Shown: positions 33,901-43,347, counted from the first letter of the stretch. The stretch: 64,000 nucleotides of DNA from JAVJUV01 sp047314965 (GCF_047314965.1 NZ_JBLBVK010000057.1:173845-237844); one strand, 5' to 3'. The notes: a model not told the origin generated them from the sequence alone. Translations and numbers: made by a program.

Positions 33901-35225
33901 CTTCCCAGATCAAGTTCCGTCGCCGAGAAGTCAAAGGATGCCGAGATTGACGCCTCGGGTTGCGAGCGAATCCGGCCCGTGCCGGAAAGCGAAAGCTCAG
34001 CAGTTGAAAATCCAGGGCGGTCCAGTTCGGCGATGACGAATGCGCCGCGCCACATGTCACTGTCCGCAGCATCAAACTGTACATTCAGGTCGACGCGGTT
34101 CACTCGCGTTTCGGGACCTGGAATAGGCAACAGAACTGGCGTCCCGTCCTGTGCGATGTCACCTGTCAGGTCGATTTCCGATGGCAGCCCGTCTGACCCG
34201 AGGCGGACGATCCCACCGAGGCGCAGCGACGCCGCCGAAAGATCAAGTTCCTCGATGTGAAGTCGCCCGTCGGGAAAAGATAGGACGGAAGCCGCCACAC
34301 GAACATCAGGGCCGAAAAAAGGTTGGTATTCAGGATAGAAGATTGGAGCGATGTCTCCGGACACATGCGCAATGGTCTGCAAGGTACCCGGTTCACTGCC
34401 TTCGGGAATGCTTGTCGTTACCTGACCAGCCAAACGTTCCGCGCCATCGGTCGAAAGTCGAATGTCCGCCGAATAGTTGTCGATAGGAGCTTCGCCCTTG
34501 ATCTCGAACTCGACGGATGGGCGCCCTGGCAGATCAAGAAGTTGCGCCAGGATACCGTCTTCGTCTTCCTTGACGATGAGATCAACGTTGAGAACCCGGC
34601 TCTGGTTTGAAAAGCCAGCACCCAGCGCAATAGTCCCAGAGCCGTCCAGCTTATCCAGCGACAGGCTGGCCGAACCTTCCCCGCCTTCAAGGTTTAGGGC
34701 TCCCCCAATCGAGACCACTGTCTCGATGCCGAAAACAGGTTGGCCGATATCGACCCGCTCGGCCGCAACGCTGTCGATGGCAACAGAAACTGGCAGTTCG
34801 GGCAGGCTGAAGCCGGATGCCTCGGGAGTAGGCGGTTCCGCTGTCTCGCTGGGCACCGGAAGGCGCGGCATCATGATTTCGGCTGCAGTAAGCTCGGTGA
34901 CTTCAAGTCGGCCGCGAAACAATGCCAGTCGGCTCCAGTCCAGAACGACATCGTTCAGGATCAGCCACTCGCCCTGATCATCCTTGACCGTCAGGTTGTC
35001 GAGAGTAGCGCGTCCCGAAAGTGCGCCCGCAAAGCCTCTGATCGATACCTCTCGGCCTTCTCCGGAAAGATTGTCTTCAATGAATCTTTCAAGAAGCCCG
35101 CCTTGTTCCTCGTCGCTGGAGGACTCATCGGTTCCGAAGAGCCTGTCGAAGAAACCTGGCGTTTCCTGCGCTTCAGCAGGCAAGGCGGTGAGTAGAACCA
35201 GTGTTAGCGGCAAAAACCGACGCAT
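30927..35225 (-). CDS. tamB: Translocation and assembly module subunit TamB
   Basis: TamB is a very long, inner-membrane-anchored periplasmic protein of the AsmA-like/DUF490 superfamily that works with TamA in outer-membrane assembly and lipid transport. This 1432-residue product starts with a hydrophobic signal/anchor (MRRFLPLTLVLLTALPAEA), then hundreds of residues of repeating beta-strand pattern, and ends with the DUF490 C-terminal domain (RLIFGRGLDTLSPIQAARLA, then KGSVTNEGDSSIGVFFERDY). Its ATG overlaps the tamA stop codon (ATGA). Length is usual for alphaproteobacterial TamB. Confidence 0.93.
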   Translation of the reverse strand: MRRFLPLTLVLLTALPAEAQETPGFFDRLFGTDESSSDEEQGGLLERFIEDNLSGEGREVSIRGFAGALSGRATLDNLTVKDDQGEWLILNDVVLDWSRLALFRGRLEVTELTAAEIMMPRLPVPSETAEPPTPEASGFSLPELPVSVAIDSVAAERVDIGQPVFGIETVVSIGGALNLEGGEGSASLSLDKLDGSGTIALGAGFSNQSRVLNVDLIVKEDEDGILAQLLDLPGRPSVEFEIKGEAPIDNYSADIRLSTDGAERLAGQVTTSIPEGSEPGTLQTIAHVSGDIAPIFYPEYQPFFGPDVRVAASVLSFPDGRLHIEELDLSAASLRLGGIVRLGSDGLPSEIDLTGDIAQDGTPVLLPIPGPETRVNRVDLNVQFDAADSDMWRGAFVIAELDRPGFSTAELSLSGTGRIRSQPEASISASFDFSATELDLGSPEAAEALGEVVTGRADLDWTSGGPLRLEGLSVNGETYGLDGNAEVAFAGNGPAISGEANLFANQLSAFSGIAGRTLGGRVALETDFDLQPLAGFFDFSAKGTSGDLFVDNEQADRILEGEANLDISARRDKTGIAAEIRTLETPNAEITGRISLKSGGSALVLSGSLDDASILLPQVSGPVRLTGDAQEDDDRVWSWNVETALEGTRLIGRGSAVDVFHLPVISGSGRFEADDLSDFAALAERPIAGSISTDFAGELATDLSRVSLKLTGSSSNLKTGIAQADSLLGGDVIFDLDGAVAGNVYTLRDSSAVGPWIELQGNGEIVPETGRFDITGRLPDASKLLVGAPAESLEFSARGQQAGLDWQVVTEARGAGLSIKLDGTAADPLGQAAAFDGKLQANADDLSILADLSGLPLAGKLAGDASGRISADLEHFDLTGSIAGSNLSIGQTEADRLLTGDLSLEFAAVRDGAEIRIASMDLSTALLSANASGSLAADGSEIELRARLQEISSFAPGFAGPATVTGTLGQNPDGQYELDLAASGPGGSEVSASGTAEADLKNVDMDIRGNAPLGFLNSFIAPRAVSGTAGFRLSIRGAPSLNSLSGQITSSGARLIAPTLNVVLNDISATAALSGGRAQISMTAAVESGGVLSANGPVSLTSPFPADLTVALRQVVLKDPRILETTVDGDISISGPLLGGARISGDLALAETNIRIPSSGLGGAGAIPEITHLNEPPPVRGTRQRAGLLGGGTSNSQATGPGYSLDIRVSAPNRLFIRGRGLESEFGGDLRITGTTNNTIPLGAFNLIRGRLDILGQRLALEEATVTIQGSFLPIVRIRATTRAEEYAINVIVAGPVMDPEISFTSEPELPQEEVLARLIFGRGLDTLSPIQAARLALAVRTLAGRGGEGIVGNIRQGAGLADLDITVDEEGNTAVTAGAYLGENLYTDVTIGAGGETKLNLNLDVSPSFTLKGSVTNEGDSSIGVFFERDY

Positions 35226-37021
35226 CAGAACGCCTGCCCGATACCAAGATAAATGTAGTAGCTTGACGCTGGCGTGCTGCCGGAGATCGGCGTCGCCACA
35301 TCGAGACGAATGGGTCCGATCCCGGTGTCATATCGCAAGCCTAAACCTGCGCCCGCATGGCTGTCTCCTGAAAGATCGGGAAATTCCTCTGAACCGATGT
35401 AGCCCCAGTCGGCAAAGCCGACGACTTCGATACTCTCGGTTACGTGCTGGCGCAGTTCCGCAGAGAGGCCAAGAAAGCTGCGCCCGCCACTTCGCTGGCC
35501 GCCGCCCAGTTCAACGGCAAGAGACTGGTAATCCTGTCCTCTTACAGTTCCGCCGCCACCTGAAAAGAATCTGTATATTGGAGGGCTTTCCAGAAGAGCC
35601 GGTCCAAAGAGCGATCCCCATTGCACCCGGGCGGCAACTGTTGTCCGGTCCTCCGCTCCAAAACTTTCATAACCTCTGGCGTCCAGCACGAACCGGGCGC
35701 CGTCGGTGGTGCCAGACAATCCGTGAAACGGCGTGATCTCTAGGTCCACGAAATAGCCGTCTTGCGGGTTCAACGGATTGTCACGCCGCTCGTAGGTCGC
35801 GCCCAAGGGCAAAGTAACCAAGCTGTAGGTTTCTCGCCCGAAATTGTCGATGACATCCGAGAAATGATACCCAAGGCCGAAGTCGACGACTAGATTATCA
35901 GTGGCATAGCGCGTGAAACCCAGCGCAAACTCGAATGACTGGGATTCGAAATCTGGCTCGTCCAGCTTCTCCAATTCGATCGTCGAATAGAGGTCAACGT
36001 CGGCCCTGGGTGTCGCGGGTCGTTCGTAGCGGACACCGAACGTGTAGTCTGTGCCGCCAGTCTCGCCACCGAGGCCCGCAATTTCCCCATCCACCCGAAA
36101 TCTCTCGGCGCCGCCAAGGAGATTTCGGTGGAGCCAGAATCCTGACAGCCGAACACCTTCAACAGTTGAGTACTCCGCGCCGAAACCGAAACGCCTTGGC
36201 GTTTGTTCAACCACATCAATTGTCAGGGGGAGGGTATCGCCCGGGCCAATCTGATCCGCTTCCTCCACGGTGACTGCCCGAAAGCTGCCTGTGCGTCGCA
36301 ATCGCCGCACGGCACGTTCGATCTCCTTCGGATCATAGTCGCGGCCTTCCTCCAAGCCCGAGATGGTCAGAATGCGGCGCGTGCGCACGTCCACGTTGCC
36401 GCTTACTGTGACTTCTCCAAAGGAGAGTTTCGGACCTGGATCGACTTCAATTCGCGCCCTGAACTGCCTGTCGAGGTGGTTCGCGACCAACTGCTGTTCG
36501 GCGATGCTTGCTTTGGCATGTCCCGCGTTTCGCCAGCCATCGACCACCGCGGTTGCGGTTTCTCTGATTGTATCCGCACTTGCTGGCTGACCGGGGGCAA
36601 ATTCGCTTGGCAATTCGGTGCCTGAGGCGAGAGGGGCAGCAGTCGCTTCGGAGAACATATAACGCGGTCCTGGCACGACCCTGACTTCTATTGTCGATAC
36701 CTGGTCGGGTGGAGAGAGAGGAGGTATCGCCGCTGCTTCGCGCCCATCGACGGTGATGTTGATTATTCCGCCGTAATGAGCATTTGCGTAGAGCACCCCA
36801 AGCAAGCGTGCGTAGTCCGCCTGTGCCGCCGCCAGAAGTTCTTCGGTGTCCGTCGTGTTGTTCTGGGCAGCCTGGAATAACAGGGATGAACCCAGCAGCG
36901 AGTCGCGCAAATCGCCTGTTGCTCCGGGCGTCAGGATACGAATCTCCGACTGTGAATGCGCGGAAGATCCGGCAGCAACCCAGATACCGAATATCAGACA
37001 GCTTAGAAGTCGTCGAAACAT
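35225..37021 (-). CDS. tamA: Translocation and assembly module subunit TamA (Omp85 family)
   Basis: Outer-membrane Omp85 protein that pairs with TamB. The 598-residue protein has a signal peptide (MFRRLLSCLIFGIWVAAGSS), POTRA-like domains over roughly residues 60-260 (for example LSFGEVTVSGNVDVRTRRIL) and a C-terminal 16-strand barrel ending in YYIYLGIGQAF, with the family's GGGGTVRGQDYQSL region. The start was set at ATG 37021 because GGGGAAG precedes it and the signal peptide begins there; longer readings add a non-hydrophobic extension. Translation is coupled to tamB by a 4-base overlap. Confidence 0.93.
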   Translation of the reverse strand: MFRRLLSCLIFGIWVAAGSSAHSQSEIRILTPGATGDLRDSLLGSSLLFQAAQNNTTDTEELLAAAQADYARLLGVLYANAHYGGIINITVDGREAAAIPPLSPPDQVSTIEVRVVPGPRYMFSEATAAPLASGTELPSEFAPGQPASADTIRETATAVVDGWRNAGHAKASIAEQQLVANHLDRQFRARIEVDPGPKLSFGEVTVSGNVDVRTRRILTISGLEEGRDYDPKEIERAVRRLRRTGSFRAVTVEEADQIGPGDTLPLTIDVVEQTPRRFGFGAEYSTVEGVRLSGFWLHRNLLGGAERFRVDGEIAGLGGETGGTDYTFGVRYERPATPRADVDLYSTIELEKLDEPDFESQSFEFALGFTRYATDNLVVDFGLGYHFSDVIDNFGRETYSLVTLPLGATYERRDNPLNPQDGYFVDLEITPFHGLSGTTDGARFVLDARGYESFGAEDRTTVAARVQWGSLFGPALLESPPIYRFFSGGGGTVRGQDYQSLAVELGGGQRSGGRSFLGLSAELRQHVTESIEVVGFADWGYIGSEEFPDLSGDSHAGAGLGLRYDTGIGPIRLDVATPISGSTPASSYYIYLGIGQAF

Positions 37022-37092
37022 GTCTTCCCCAAAGGACATGATGGTCATGATAGCGTGCTTCGCAAATGGGCAACAGGGGTTCAGCCTGTAAA

Positions 37093-38406
37093 TTACGGTG
37101 CCGCGATCTGTGGCCCAAGCATTCGTACCTCGCGCTGCGGGAAAGGGATCGAGACTCCGTTTTCCTGAAACGCATCCCAAAGAGCCAGATAAACGTTACC
37201 GCGGATGTTGGTCAGTCCTCCGGACGGGTCGGTGATCCAGAAGCGCAGGATGTAGTCCACCGAGCTGTCTCCGAAGCCTGTGATGTGACAAACTGGCGGA
37301 CGGGTTGCAAGAACACGGTCGACGCGGGTGGCGGCTTCGATCGCAAGCCTGCGGACGAGATGCGGATCATCGCCGTAAGATGTGCCGAAATGGATGTCGA
37401 GCCTGACGAAGTCGTCGGAATGAGACCAGTTGACCACCTGCCCCGTGATCAGGTCCTCGTTCGGAATAAGGTACTCCTTGCCGTCACGAGTGGTGATCGA
37501 GACGTAGCGGGCGCCGAGTGAGTTGATCCACCCGAAAGTGTCTCCGATGGAGATCACGTCTCCCGGCTTGATAGATTTGTCGAGAAGTATGATCACGCCC
37601 GAGACCAGATTGGACACGACCTTTTGCAGGCCAAAACCTAGGCCGACACCGATCGCACCGGACAAGACTGCGAGACCAGTCAGATCTACTCCAACCACTT
37701 TCAGCCCAATGAAGAATGCCGCTCCGAACAGTAAGACTTGCAGGAACTTGACGGTCAGAACCTGCATGGACGGCGAGATATTCTCGTTATTTTGTATTCG
37801 GGTTGCCGCCGAATGCGTGACCAGCCGCGCCAACGTAAAAAGAGTTCCGATGACGATTAGCGCCTGAAGAATGCGCAATAGCGAGAGATGGAATTCGCCG
37901 ATGTCGATGGCCAGCGCGTCCAGGAATCGTGTGAGTTCATCAGCGAGGCCGATGTAGTAGAGCGTGACGTATATCCAAAGCGACCATGTCACGATCCGCC
38001 GTAGCAGCTGATTGCGGACAAGTCGTGCGGCAAATCCGACCAACAAAACTGCCAGCGCGATCGTACCGACCAACTCCAGCAAGAACCTGCGCGAAATAAA
38101 GGGAGTGATCTCTGCCATCAACCAGGCGGCAATCCAGATCAACAAAGTGAATATCATGAGCCCCAGGCGCCGGTGCAGTAGGATCAGGGTCCGAAGCTGC
38201 CATTTTGGCTTACCTTCCAGCCCATGCATCCATTCGCGAATTCTCGGGTTGATCCACCGGTTCAGGGCCCATGCCAGAAAGATGCAAAGGAAAAGGATAC
38301 CTATCTGGTATAGGCGGGACGGAAGCAGCATTAGACGCGCCTCCGACAAGGCGCGTGTCCAAAGGCTTAACAACTGTTCAGCCAGGGAAGCCAGTTCAGC
38401 GTTCAT
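37093..38406 (-). CDS. MscS-family mechanosensitive ion channel
   Basis: Predicted inner-membrane channel that opens under membrane tension to release solutes. The 437-residue product has about five hydrophobic segments between residues ~30 and 250, then the pore-lining TM3-like helix (GLAVLSGAIGVGLGFGLQKV, then VSNLVSGVIIL) and the cytoplasmic beta domain (KPGDVISIGDTFGWINSLGARY). Longer than E. coli MscS (286 residues), so it belongs to the group with extra N-terminal membrane helices. The start at 38406 was chosen because translation further upstream would overlap copA. It lies 40 bases downstream of copA in the same direction; whether it shares the copper promoter is unknown. Confidence 0.88.
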   Translation of the reverse strand: MNAELASLAEQLLSLWTRALSEARLMLLPSRLYQIGILFLCIFLAWALNRWINPRIREWMHGLEGKPKWQLRTLILLHRRLGLMIFTLLIWIAAWLMAEITPFISRRFLLELVGTIALAVLLVGFAARLVRNQLLRRIVTWSLWIYVTLYYIGLADELTRFLDALAIDIGEFHLSLLRILQALIVIGTLFTLARLVTHSAATRIQNNENISPSMQVLTVKFLQVLLFGAAFFIGLKVVGVDLTGLAVLSGAIGVGLGFGLQKVVSNLVSGVIILLDKSIKPGDVISIGDTFGWINSLGARYVSITTRDGKEYLIPNEDLITGQVVNWSHSDDFVRLDIHFGTSYGDDPHLVRRLAIEAATRVDRVLATRPPVCHITGFGDSSVDYILRFWITDPSGGLTNIRGNVYLALWDAFQENGVSIPFPQREVRMLGPQIAAP

Positions 38407-38446
38407 TCTCGAAGCATGGCTTTCGCTAAGGAAAGTCGCAAGCGGT

Positions 38447-40921
38447 TCATGCCCGCGCTGGTTGACCCATGCCTTCTGGTGGTCTCTGCCCTGCAGTCCT
38501 TTCGCTGCCGAAATTTCGCAAACGCAAGGCATTGGTCACTACGGCGACGCTGGAAAATGCCATAGCTCCGGCTGCAAGCATCGGCGACAGAAGAATGCCC
38601 CACATCGGGAACAGGATCCCGGCCGCTACTGGAATAAGAAGGACGTTGTAACCGAAGGCCCAACCAAGGTTCTGGCGAATGTTTCGCATTGTGGCGCGCG
38701 ACAGCTTGATCGCGCGGACAACGCCTTCGGCGTCGCCCGACATCAGGACGACGTCAGCAGTTTCGATCGCCACATCGGTTCCTGTTCCGATTGCAATTCC
38801 AACGTCAGCTGCCGCCAGGGCAGGCGCATCATTGATCCCATCTCCGACAAACGCGACTGCACCTTGAGACGTCAGTGATTTGATCGTTTGAACCTTGGTC
38901 TCAGGTAAGGCCTCGGCGATGACTGTATCTATCCCGAGCCTTTTTGCGATCGCTTCGCCTGTCGATCTTGCATCACCCGTGATCATGGCGACGCGGAGCC
39001 CGAGTGCGTGAAGGTCGGAAATTGTTTCTATCGCTCCTGGCTTGATTGGATCCGAGACTGCGATGACTCCGGCCACCTGGCCATCGACACCCACATAGAA
39101 CGCCGTCTTACCTTCTGCCGCGAGACGTTCTGACTCTGTCGTCAATTCAGCGGTATCGATCCCGTTCCGGCGCATCAGTCGCGCAGTTCCAACCGAAACC
39201 TTGCGGCCTTCGACGGTGGCACTGATCCCCTCCCCGGTCACGCTGTTGAATTCTTGCGCGGCAGGTACGGTCTCGGACGCCCTCAGGATCGCGCGCGCAA
39301 TCGGATGCTCAGAATTCGCTTCGGCGCCTGCGGCCAGTCTCAACAGAGGTGTCCGTTCCCAACCTTGTACCGTGATTACTTCGGTGACTTCTGGTCGTCC
39401 TTCTGTCAGCGTGCCTGTCTTGTCGAAAGCGACCACTTGGACTTCGCTCAGCGATTGCAGTGCATCGCCTTTTCGGAACAGAATTCCAAGTGAAGCAGCC
39501 CTGCCGACACCAACCATGATTGAGGTGGGCGTCGCCAATCCCATCGCACAGGGGCAGGCGATGATCAGCACCGATACTGCGGCCACCAGCGCCAACCCCA
39601 AAACACCCATGCCCCCCAAAACCAGCCAAGTTCCAACGGTAACCGCCGCAACCGCGAGAACTGCCGGGACAAAGACACTCGTGATGCGATCGACGAGGCT
39701 TTGAATTGGCAGTTTGGCGCCCTGTGCGTCCTCAACCATTTGAACGATACGCGCCAGAACGGTATCCGCGCCTATCCCTGTCACACGAAAGGTGAAAGTG
39801 CCTGTTCCATTCACGGTCCCTCCGGTAACTTTCGCGTCGGGGGCCTTCGCGACAGGAACCGGTTCGCCAGTTATCATCGCCTCGTCGACGTAACTCGTGC
39901 CCTCGGTAACCACGCCATCGGTAGCGATGCGCTCGCCGGGCTTCACCCGCACAAGATCTCCTACCGAAAGGCTAGCGATCGGGCGTTCCTCAACATGGCC
40001 GTCCGTTACGACCCACGCTGTTTCCGGGCGCAGGCCGACAAGCGCGCGGATAGCGGCCCCGGTTCGTCCCTTTGCTCTTGCTTCGAGAAAACGGCCAAGA
40101 AGGATCAGCACCACGATCACTCCGGCAGCTTCAAAGTACACGTTGCGGGTGCCCGCCGGGAGGATACCTGGTGCGAAGGTTGCAATAGTGGAATATGCGA
40201 ATGCCGCGAAGGTGCCCAGAGCGACCAGAGCATTCATGTCCGGCGCACCTCTGAGCAGTGATGGAAAGCCCTTTGTGTAAAACCGTCGTCCTGGACCCAC
40301 GAGTGCCGCGCCGACGAGGAAGAATGAAAGAACACGCGCTGTGTGATGTCCTATTGTCTGTTCGACAAGAGCATGCATTCCCGGGATGACGTGGCCACCC
40401 ATTTCGACGAGGAAAACAGGCAAAACAAGCGCTCCGGCAATCCAGGTCGCGCGGCGCAAGTCATTGGCTTCTTCCGCCTGCCTGTCCGATTGCGAGGGTG
40501 CATCGCTGTCCATAGGAGCGATCGGGTAGCCTGCTTTTTCGGCTGTAGAGCGCAGCGCCGCTAGGTCGATGCGCCCTGCAGTCGTGATGCGTGCCGTCTG
40601 GTCGGCTAGGTTCACGCTAACTTCGGCCACTCCGGGGACTTCGGCCAGTGCCGTTTCGAGCCTGCGGACACAAGAAGCGCACGATAGCCCCTCAACCGAG
40701 AACCTATGCTTCTCCGTTATGGCGGGATACCCTGCGCTATCCAGAGCTGCCATCAACTGGGCAGGCTTGACCTCTCCATCATAGTCGGCCTCGACCGTAT
40801 TCGTCGCGAGGTTTGCCCGAGCGGCCACGACACCAGGTAGTGCCTGCAACGCGGTCTCGACTCTCCTGACGCACGACGCGCAACTCATGCCCTCAATTTC
40901 AGCGCGGAATGTAGCGGTCAT
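38447..40921 (-). CDS. copA: Copper(I)-exporting P-type ATPase
   Basis: P1B-type ATPase exporting Cu(I) from the cytoplasm. The 824-residue product has two N-terminal heavy-metal-associated domains, each with a CASC motif (C14/C17 and C81/C84), eight transmembrane helices, the CPC metal site in ACPCAMGLATP, the phosphorylation site DKTGTLTEG, and the hinge GDGINDAPAL. The CPC site indicates Cu(I)/Ag(I) rather than zinc. The start at ATG 40921 places the first metal domain right at the N-terminus. A CueR-type promoter lies directly upstream, and a multicopper oxidase gene precedes it. Confidence 0.95.
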   Translation of the reverse strand: MTATFRAEIEGMSCASCVRRVETALQALPGVVAARANLATNTVEADYDGEVKPAQLMAALDSAGYPAITEKHRFSVEGLSCASCVRRLETALAEVPGVAEVSVNLADQTARITTAGRIDLAALRSTAEKAGYPIAPMDSDAPSQSDRQAEEANDLRRATWIAGALVLPVFLVEMGGHVIPGMHALVEQTIGHHTARVLSFFLVGAALVGPGRRFYTKGFPSLLRGAPDMNALVALGTFAAFAYSTIATFAPGILPAGTRNVYFEAAGVIVVLILLGRFLEARAKGRTGAAIRALVGLRPETAWVVTDGHVEERPIASLSVGDLVRVKPGERIATDGVVTEGTSYVDEAMITGEPVPVAKAPDAKVTGGTVNGTGTFTFRVTGIGADTVLARIVQMVEDAQGAKLPIQSLVDRITSVFVPAVLAVAAVTVGTWLVLGGMGVLGLALVAAVSVLIIACPCAMGLATPTSIMVGVGRAASLGILFRKGDALQSLSEVQVVAFDKTGTLTEGRPEVTEVITVQGWERTPLLRLAAGAEANSEHPIARAILRASETVPAAQEFNSVTGEGISATVEGRKVSVGTARLMRRNGIDTAELTTESERLAAEGKTAFYVGVDGQVAGVIAVSDPIKPGAIETISDLHALGLRVAMITGDARSTGEAIAKRLGIDTVIAEALPETKVQTIKSLTSQGAVAFVGDGINDAPALAAADVGIAIGTGTDVAIETADVVLMSGDAEGVVRAIKLSRATMRNIRQNLGWAFGYNVLLIPVAAGILFPMWGILLSPMLAAGAMAFSSVAVVTNALRLRNFGSERTAGQRPPEGMGQPARA

Positions 40922-40947
40922 TTTCGATCTCCAGCCTTGATGGGCAA

Positions 40948-40978
40948 GAGATAGTCCTTCCAGTAACTGGAAGGTCAA
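40948..40978 (-). promoter_or_regulatory. CueR-type (MerR family) copper-responsive promoter of copA
   Basis: On the minus strand, TTGACC (complement of 40973-40978) and TATCTC (complement of 40948-40953) are separated by 19 bases, the long spacer characteristic of MerR-family promoters. The spacer holds a perfect inverted repeat, CCTTCCAG-TTA-CTGGAAGG (40956-40974), like known CueR operators. No cueR-like gene is in the window. Confidence 0.8.
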
Positions 40979-40982
40979 GGCC

Positions 40983-42350
40983 CTAACTAACTTTTAACCA
41001 GGTTCCCATTCCGGCGGCATGGTGGCCGAGCATGTGGCAATGCAATAGCCAGTCGCCTGGATTGTGCGCCGCAAAGAGAACCGCCTTCGATTGACCTGGC
41101 TGGATTAATGTTGTGTCCCGGAAATCCCCGGGCCGGCCGGTGTCATCGATTTCGTAGAAATGGTGCCCGTGCAGGTGCATGGCATGAGGCCACATGGTTT
41201 CATTCACGAACCTGATACGAACCGGCTCGTTTTTACCGATTTTCGCAAGAGGCTCTTCGGGCCGACCTGCGTACCCATTTAACGCCCAGAACAAGCCCTC
41301 GCTTGCCAGTTCGCGTCCCGTTTTCCTCCCCGTCATGCTTTCAGCTTCTGCCAGCCAGCGCATGGCTCCGCCCTGAATGAGTACCGTCACTTCTTGGGCG
41401 GAAGATGCATCGGGGATTGCAGAGTGCGGATTGAGAGGCAGTGGGCTGGGAGGCGCATTTCTAGTCTTGCCGGCGCCGGACACCTCGAATGATACTTGCG
41501 CAAACCGCTCCTCGCCGACGATGTCCAGCAATACGGCTTCTTCGGAGTCTCCGGCTTCGATGTCGACGATCAAATCCAACCGCTGAGCCGGCGCCAACAG
41601 GAAGGGGCCTTCTATGGCGCGCGGATCTGCAATTGGCATGCCGTCGGTTGCCATGATCCAGCCGCGCATGCCGGCCAGTCCCAGAGTGAAGATGCGCGCG
41701 TTCGCTGCATTGATCAGTCGCAGGCGCAGTCGGTCACCTTTCCGGGCAGCCAGAACGAGTTCCATCGCGCCATTTGTCGTGACGACATTGCCCAGTCGTC
41801 CGCCGTGGCTCAGGTCATGCCCGTTGTCGAAACCGCCCATGACCTGCGCTTCCGGATCAAGCCGCCAGTCGTCCAGAACCAGCACGTGCTCGGCATCTAC
41901 GTCGATCGGTTCCGGTTCTTCGACAATCAACGGCCCATAAAGTCCTCGTTCGACCTGCTCGACGGATTGAAGGTGTGAATGGTACCAGTAAGTTCCAGCG
42001 TCGGGGCAAACAAAAGAATAGTCAAAGCTTTCGCCCGGCCCGATCGGCGGTTGGGTTACGCCAGGAACCCCATCCATCGCATTATCAATCCGTATCCCAT
42101 GCCAGTGCACGCTCGTTGCCACGTCCAGTTCATTGAACAATCTCAAGTACAGTCGGGAACCCTGAGAGATGCGCAATTCCGGTCCCGGTGTGATGCCATC
42201 GAAAGACCAGACATTGGTTTCAGGATAATCCGATGGCGCGATCCGCACCGACGAGGCACGCGCAGACATGTTTCTGGGTTGTGACGCCAAAACAGGCGCT
42301 GGCAAAAGGGACAGGGCCGCGGAGCCGGACAGGAAAGACCGTCTTTTCAT
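40983..42350 (-). CDS. Tat-exported multicopper oxidase (CueO-like)
   Basis: Predicted periplasmic copper oxidase, probably oxidising Cu(I) to less toxic Cu(II). The 455 residues start with a twin-arginine signal (MKRRSFLSGSAALSLLPAPV). All four copper-ligand blocks are present: SVHWHG, YWYHSH, HAMHLHGHHF and HCHMLGHHAAGM, the last with the type 1 methionine. There is no long Met-rich insert like that of E. coli CueO. ATG 42350 is preceded by GGAG; the open frame runs further upstream but would include no export signal at its start. It lies 61 bases before copA in the same direction; the copA promoter lies after it, so the oxidase must have its own or read-through transcription. Confidence 0.9.
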   Translation of the reverse strand: MKRRSFLSGSAALSLLPAPVLASQPRNMSARASSVRIAPSDYPETNVWSFDGITPGPELRISQGSRLYLRLFNELDVATSVHWHGIRIDNAMDGVPGVTQPPIGPGESFDYSFVCPDAGTYWYHSHLQSVEQVERGLYGPLIVEEPEPIDVDAEHVLVLDDWRLDPEAQVMGGFDNGHDLSHGGRLGNVVTTNGAMELVLAARKGDRLRLRLINAANARIFTLGLAGMRGWIMATDGMPIADPRAIEGPFLLAPAQRLDLIVDIEAGDSEEAVLLDIVGEERFAQVSFEVSGAGKTRNAPPSPLPLNPHSAIPDASSAQEVTVLIQGGAMRWLAEAESMTGRKTGRELASEGLFWALNGYAGRPEEPLAKIGKNEPVRIRFVNETMWPHAMHLHGHHFYEIDDTGRPGDFRDTTLIQPGQSKAVLFAAHNPGDWLLHCHMLGHHAAGMGTWLKVS

Positions 42351-42417
42351 AGAGAACTCCCTGGATAGCTGGTAGGGATGTGTGCCGGAGAGCCTTCGGG
42401 TCAAGAACGCGAGAGCT

Positions 42418-43347
42418 TCAGCGCCTCTCGAACGCGATCCATTGGCCGATGTCGTACCACTGATCGGTAAGGGATTTCGGAGCCGGTGGGAAGGGCGCGG
42501 CGCGCCGAACAGCGAGGACCGCCGCCTTGTCGAGGGCAGGGCTTCCAGACGACCGTGCGACGGATACTTCTGCGAGCTTGCCGTTCGGAAGCACGACCAT
42601 GGCCACACGAACCCGGCCCTCGTCTCGTGTTCCACGGGGATAGACGTGATGATGCGCGATCCTTCTCTGGATTACAGCGGCCCAAGCCGATGTCGCCGCT
42701 TGTCGCTCAGCCTCGGACATCTTCGGAAGCGATGCCGGTATCGAAGAGCCACGGCTTCCCGCGCCACCTGTTCCTGCCGCGGTCCTGCGTGCTACGGCTT
42801 CAGAGTCGGACGCGGTGGGTCTAGGGGAGGGTCGCTCCGCAATTCTCGGCGCATCGTCAGACGCGGGCCGAGACTTGCCGATTGCAGGTAAGGCGTCCGC
42901 GACCGGCGCGCTCTCTAGAGGAGGTGCTGGTATGCTGGCAGTATCGGTTTCGAGTGACGGCTCATTTGGCAGAGAGGTTGCTGGGTCCGGGATTTGCAGG
43001 CCGGTTGGAGCAGTCCAAGCGACGACAGGGGTGTCACGCGCATCGAGGGCGGGCGGCATTGTTTCGGGTTGTGTGACCCGCTTGGGCGGTATTTCGCGCG
43101 AAATACCCGAATAGTCTTCCACGGCCGGGTTCGGGCTGGAAAGCACCTGCGCTTCGTAGGTCGACGGTGAAGTGTCCCACGACCGGACAACGGCGGCCAC
43201 GGATGGCGATGCGGCAGCGACGCTTATCCTGTTTCTCCCGTCATCCCCAGCGCCACCGCCGCTTTGACCTGGGCCAACCGCGAGGATACCGGCGTGAACC
43301 GCGGCTGCGGCACAAAAAGCAAAGAAGAGATCGCCTCGCCCGCTCAT
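42418..43347 (-). CDS. tonB: TonB-like energy-transducing protein
   Basis: TonB spans the periplasm and passes proton-motive energy to outer-membrane receptors. The 309-residue product has a single N-terminal membrane segment (LFFAFCAAAAVHAGILAVG), a Pro/Ser/Ala-rich central spacer, and a C-terminal TonB domain from about residue 225 (IQRRIAHHHVYPRGTRDEGR, VVLPNGKLAEVSVARSSG). Its ATG at 43347 overlaps the btuD stop codon, so it is coupled to the B12-type ABC genes. No exbB/exbD or receptor gene lies beside it. Confidence 0.88.
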   Translation of the reverse strand: MSGRGDLFFAFCAAAAVHAGILAVGPGQSGGGAGDDGRNRISVAAASPSVAAVVRSWDTSPSTYEAQVLSSPNPAVEDYSGISREIPPKRVTQPETMPPALDARDTPVVAWTAPTGLQIPDPATSLPNEPSLETDTASIPAPPLESAPVADALPAIGKSRPASDDAPRIAERPSPRPTASDSEAVARRTAAGTGGAGSRGSSIPASLPKMSEAERQAATSAWAAVIQRRIAHHHVYPRGTRDEGRVRVAMVVLPNGKLAEVSVARSSGSPALDKAAVLAVRRAAPFPPAPKSLTDQWYDIGQWIAFERR

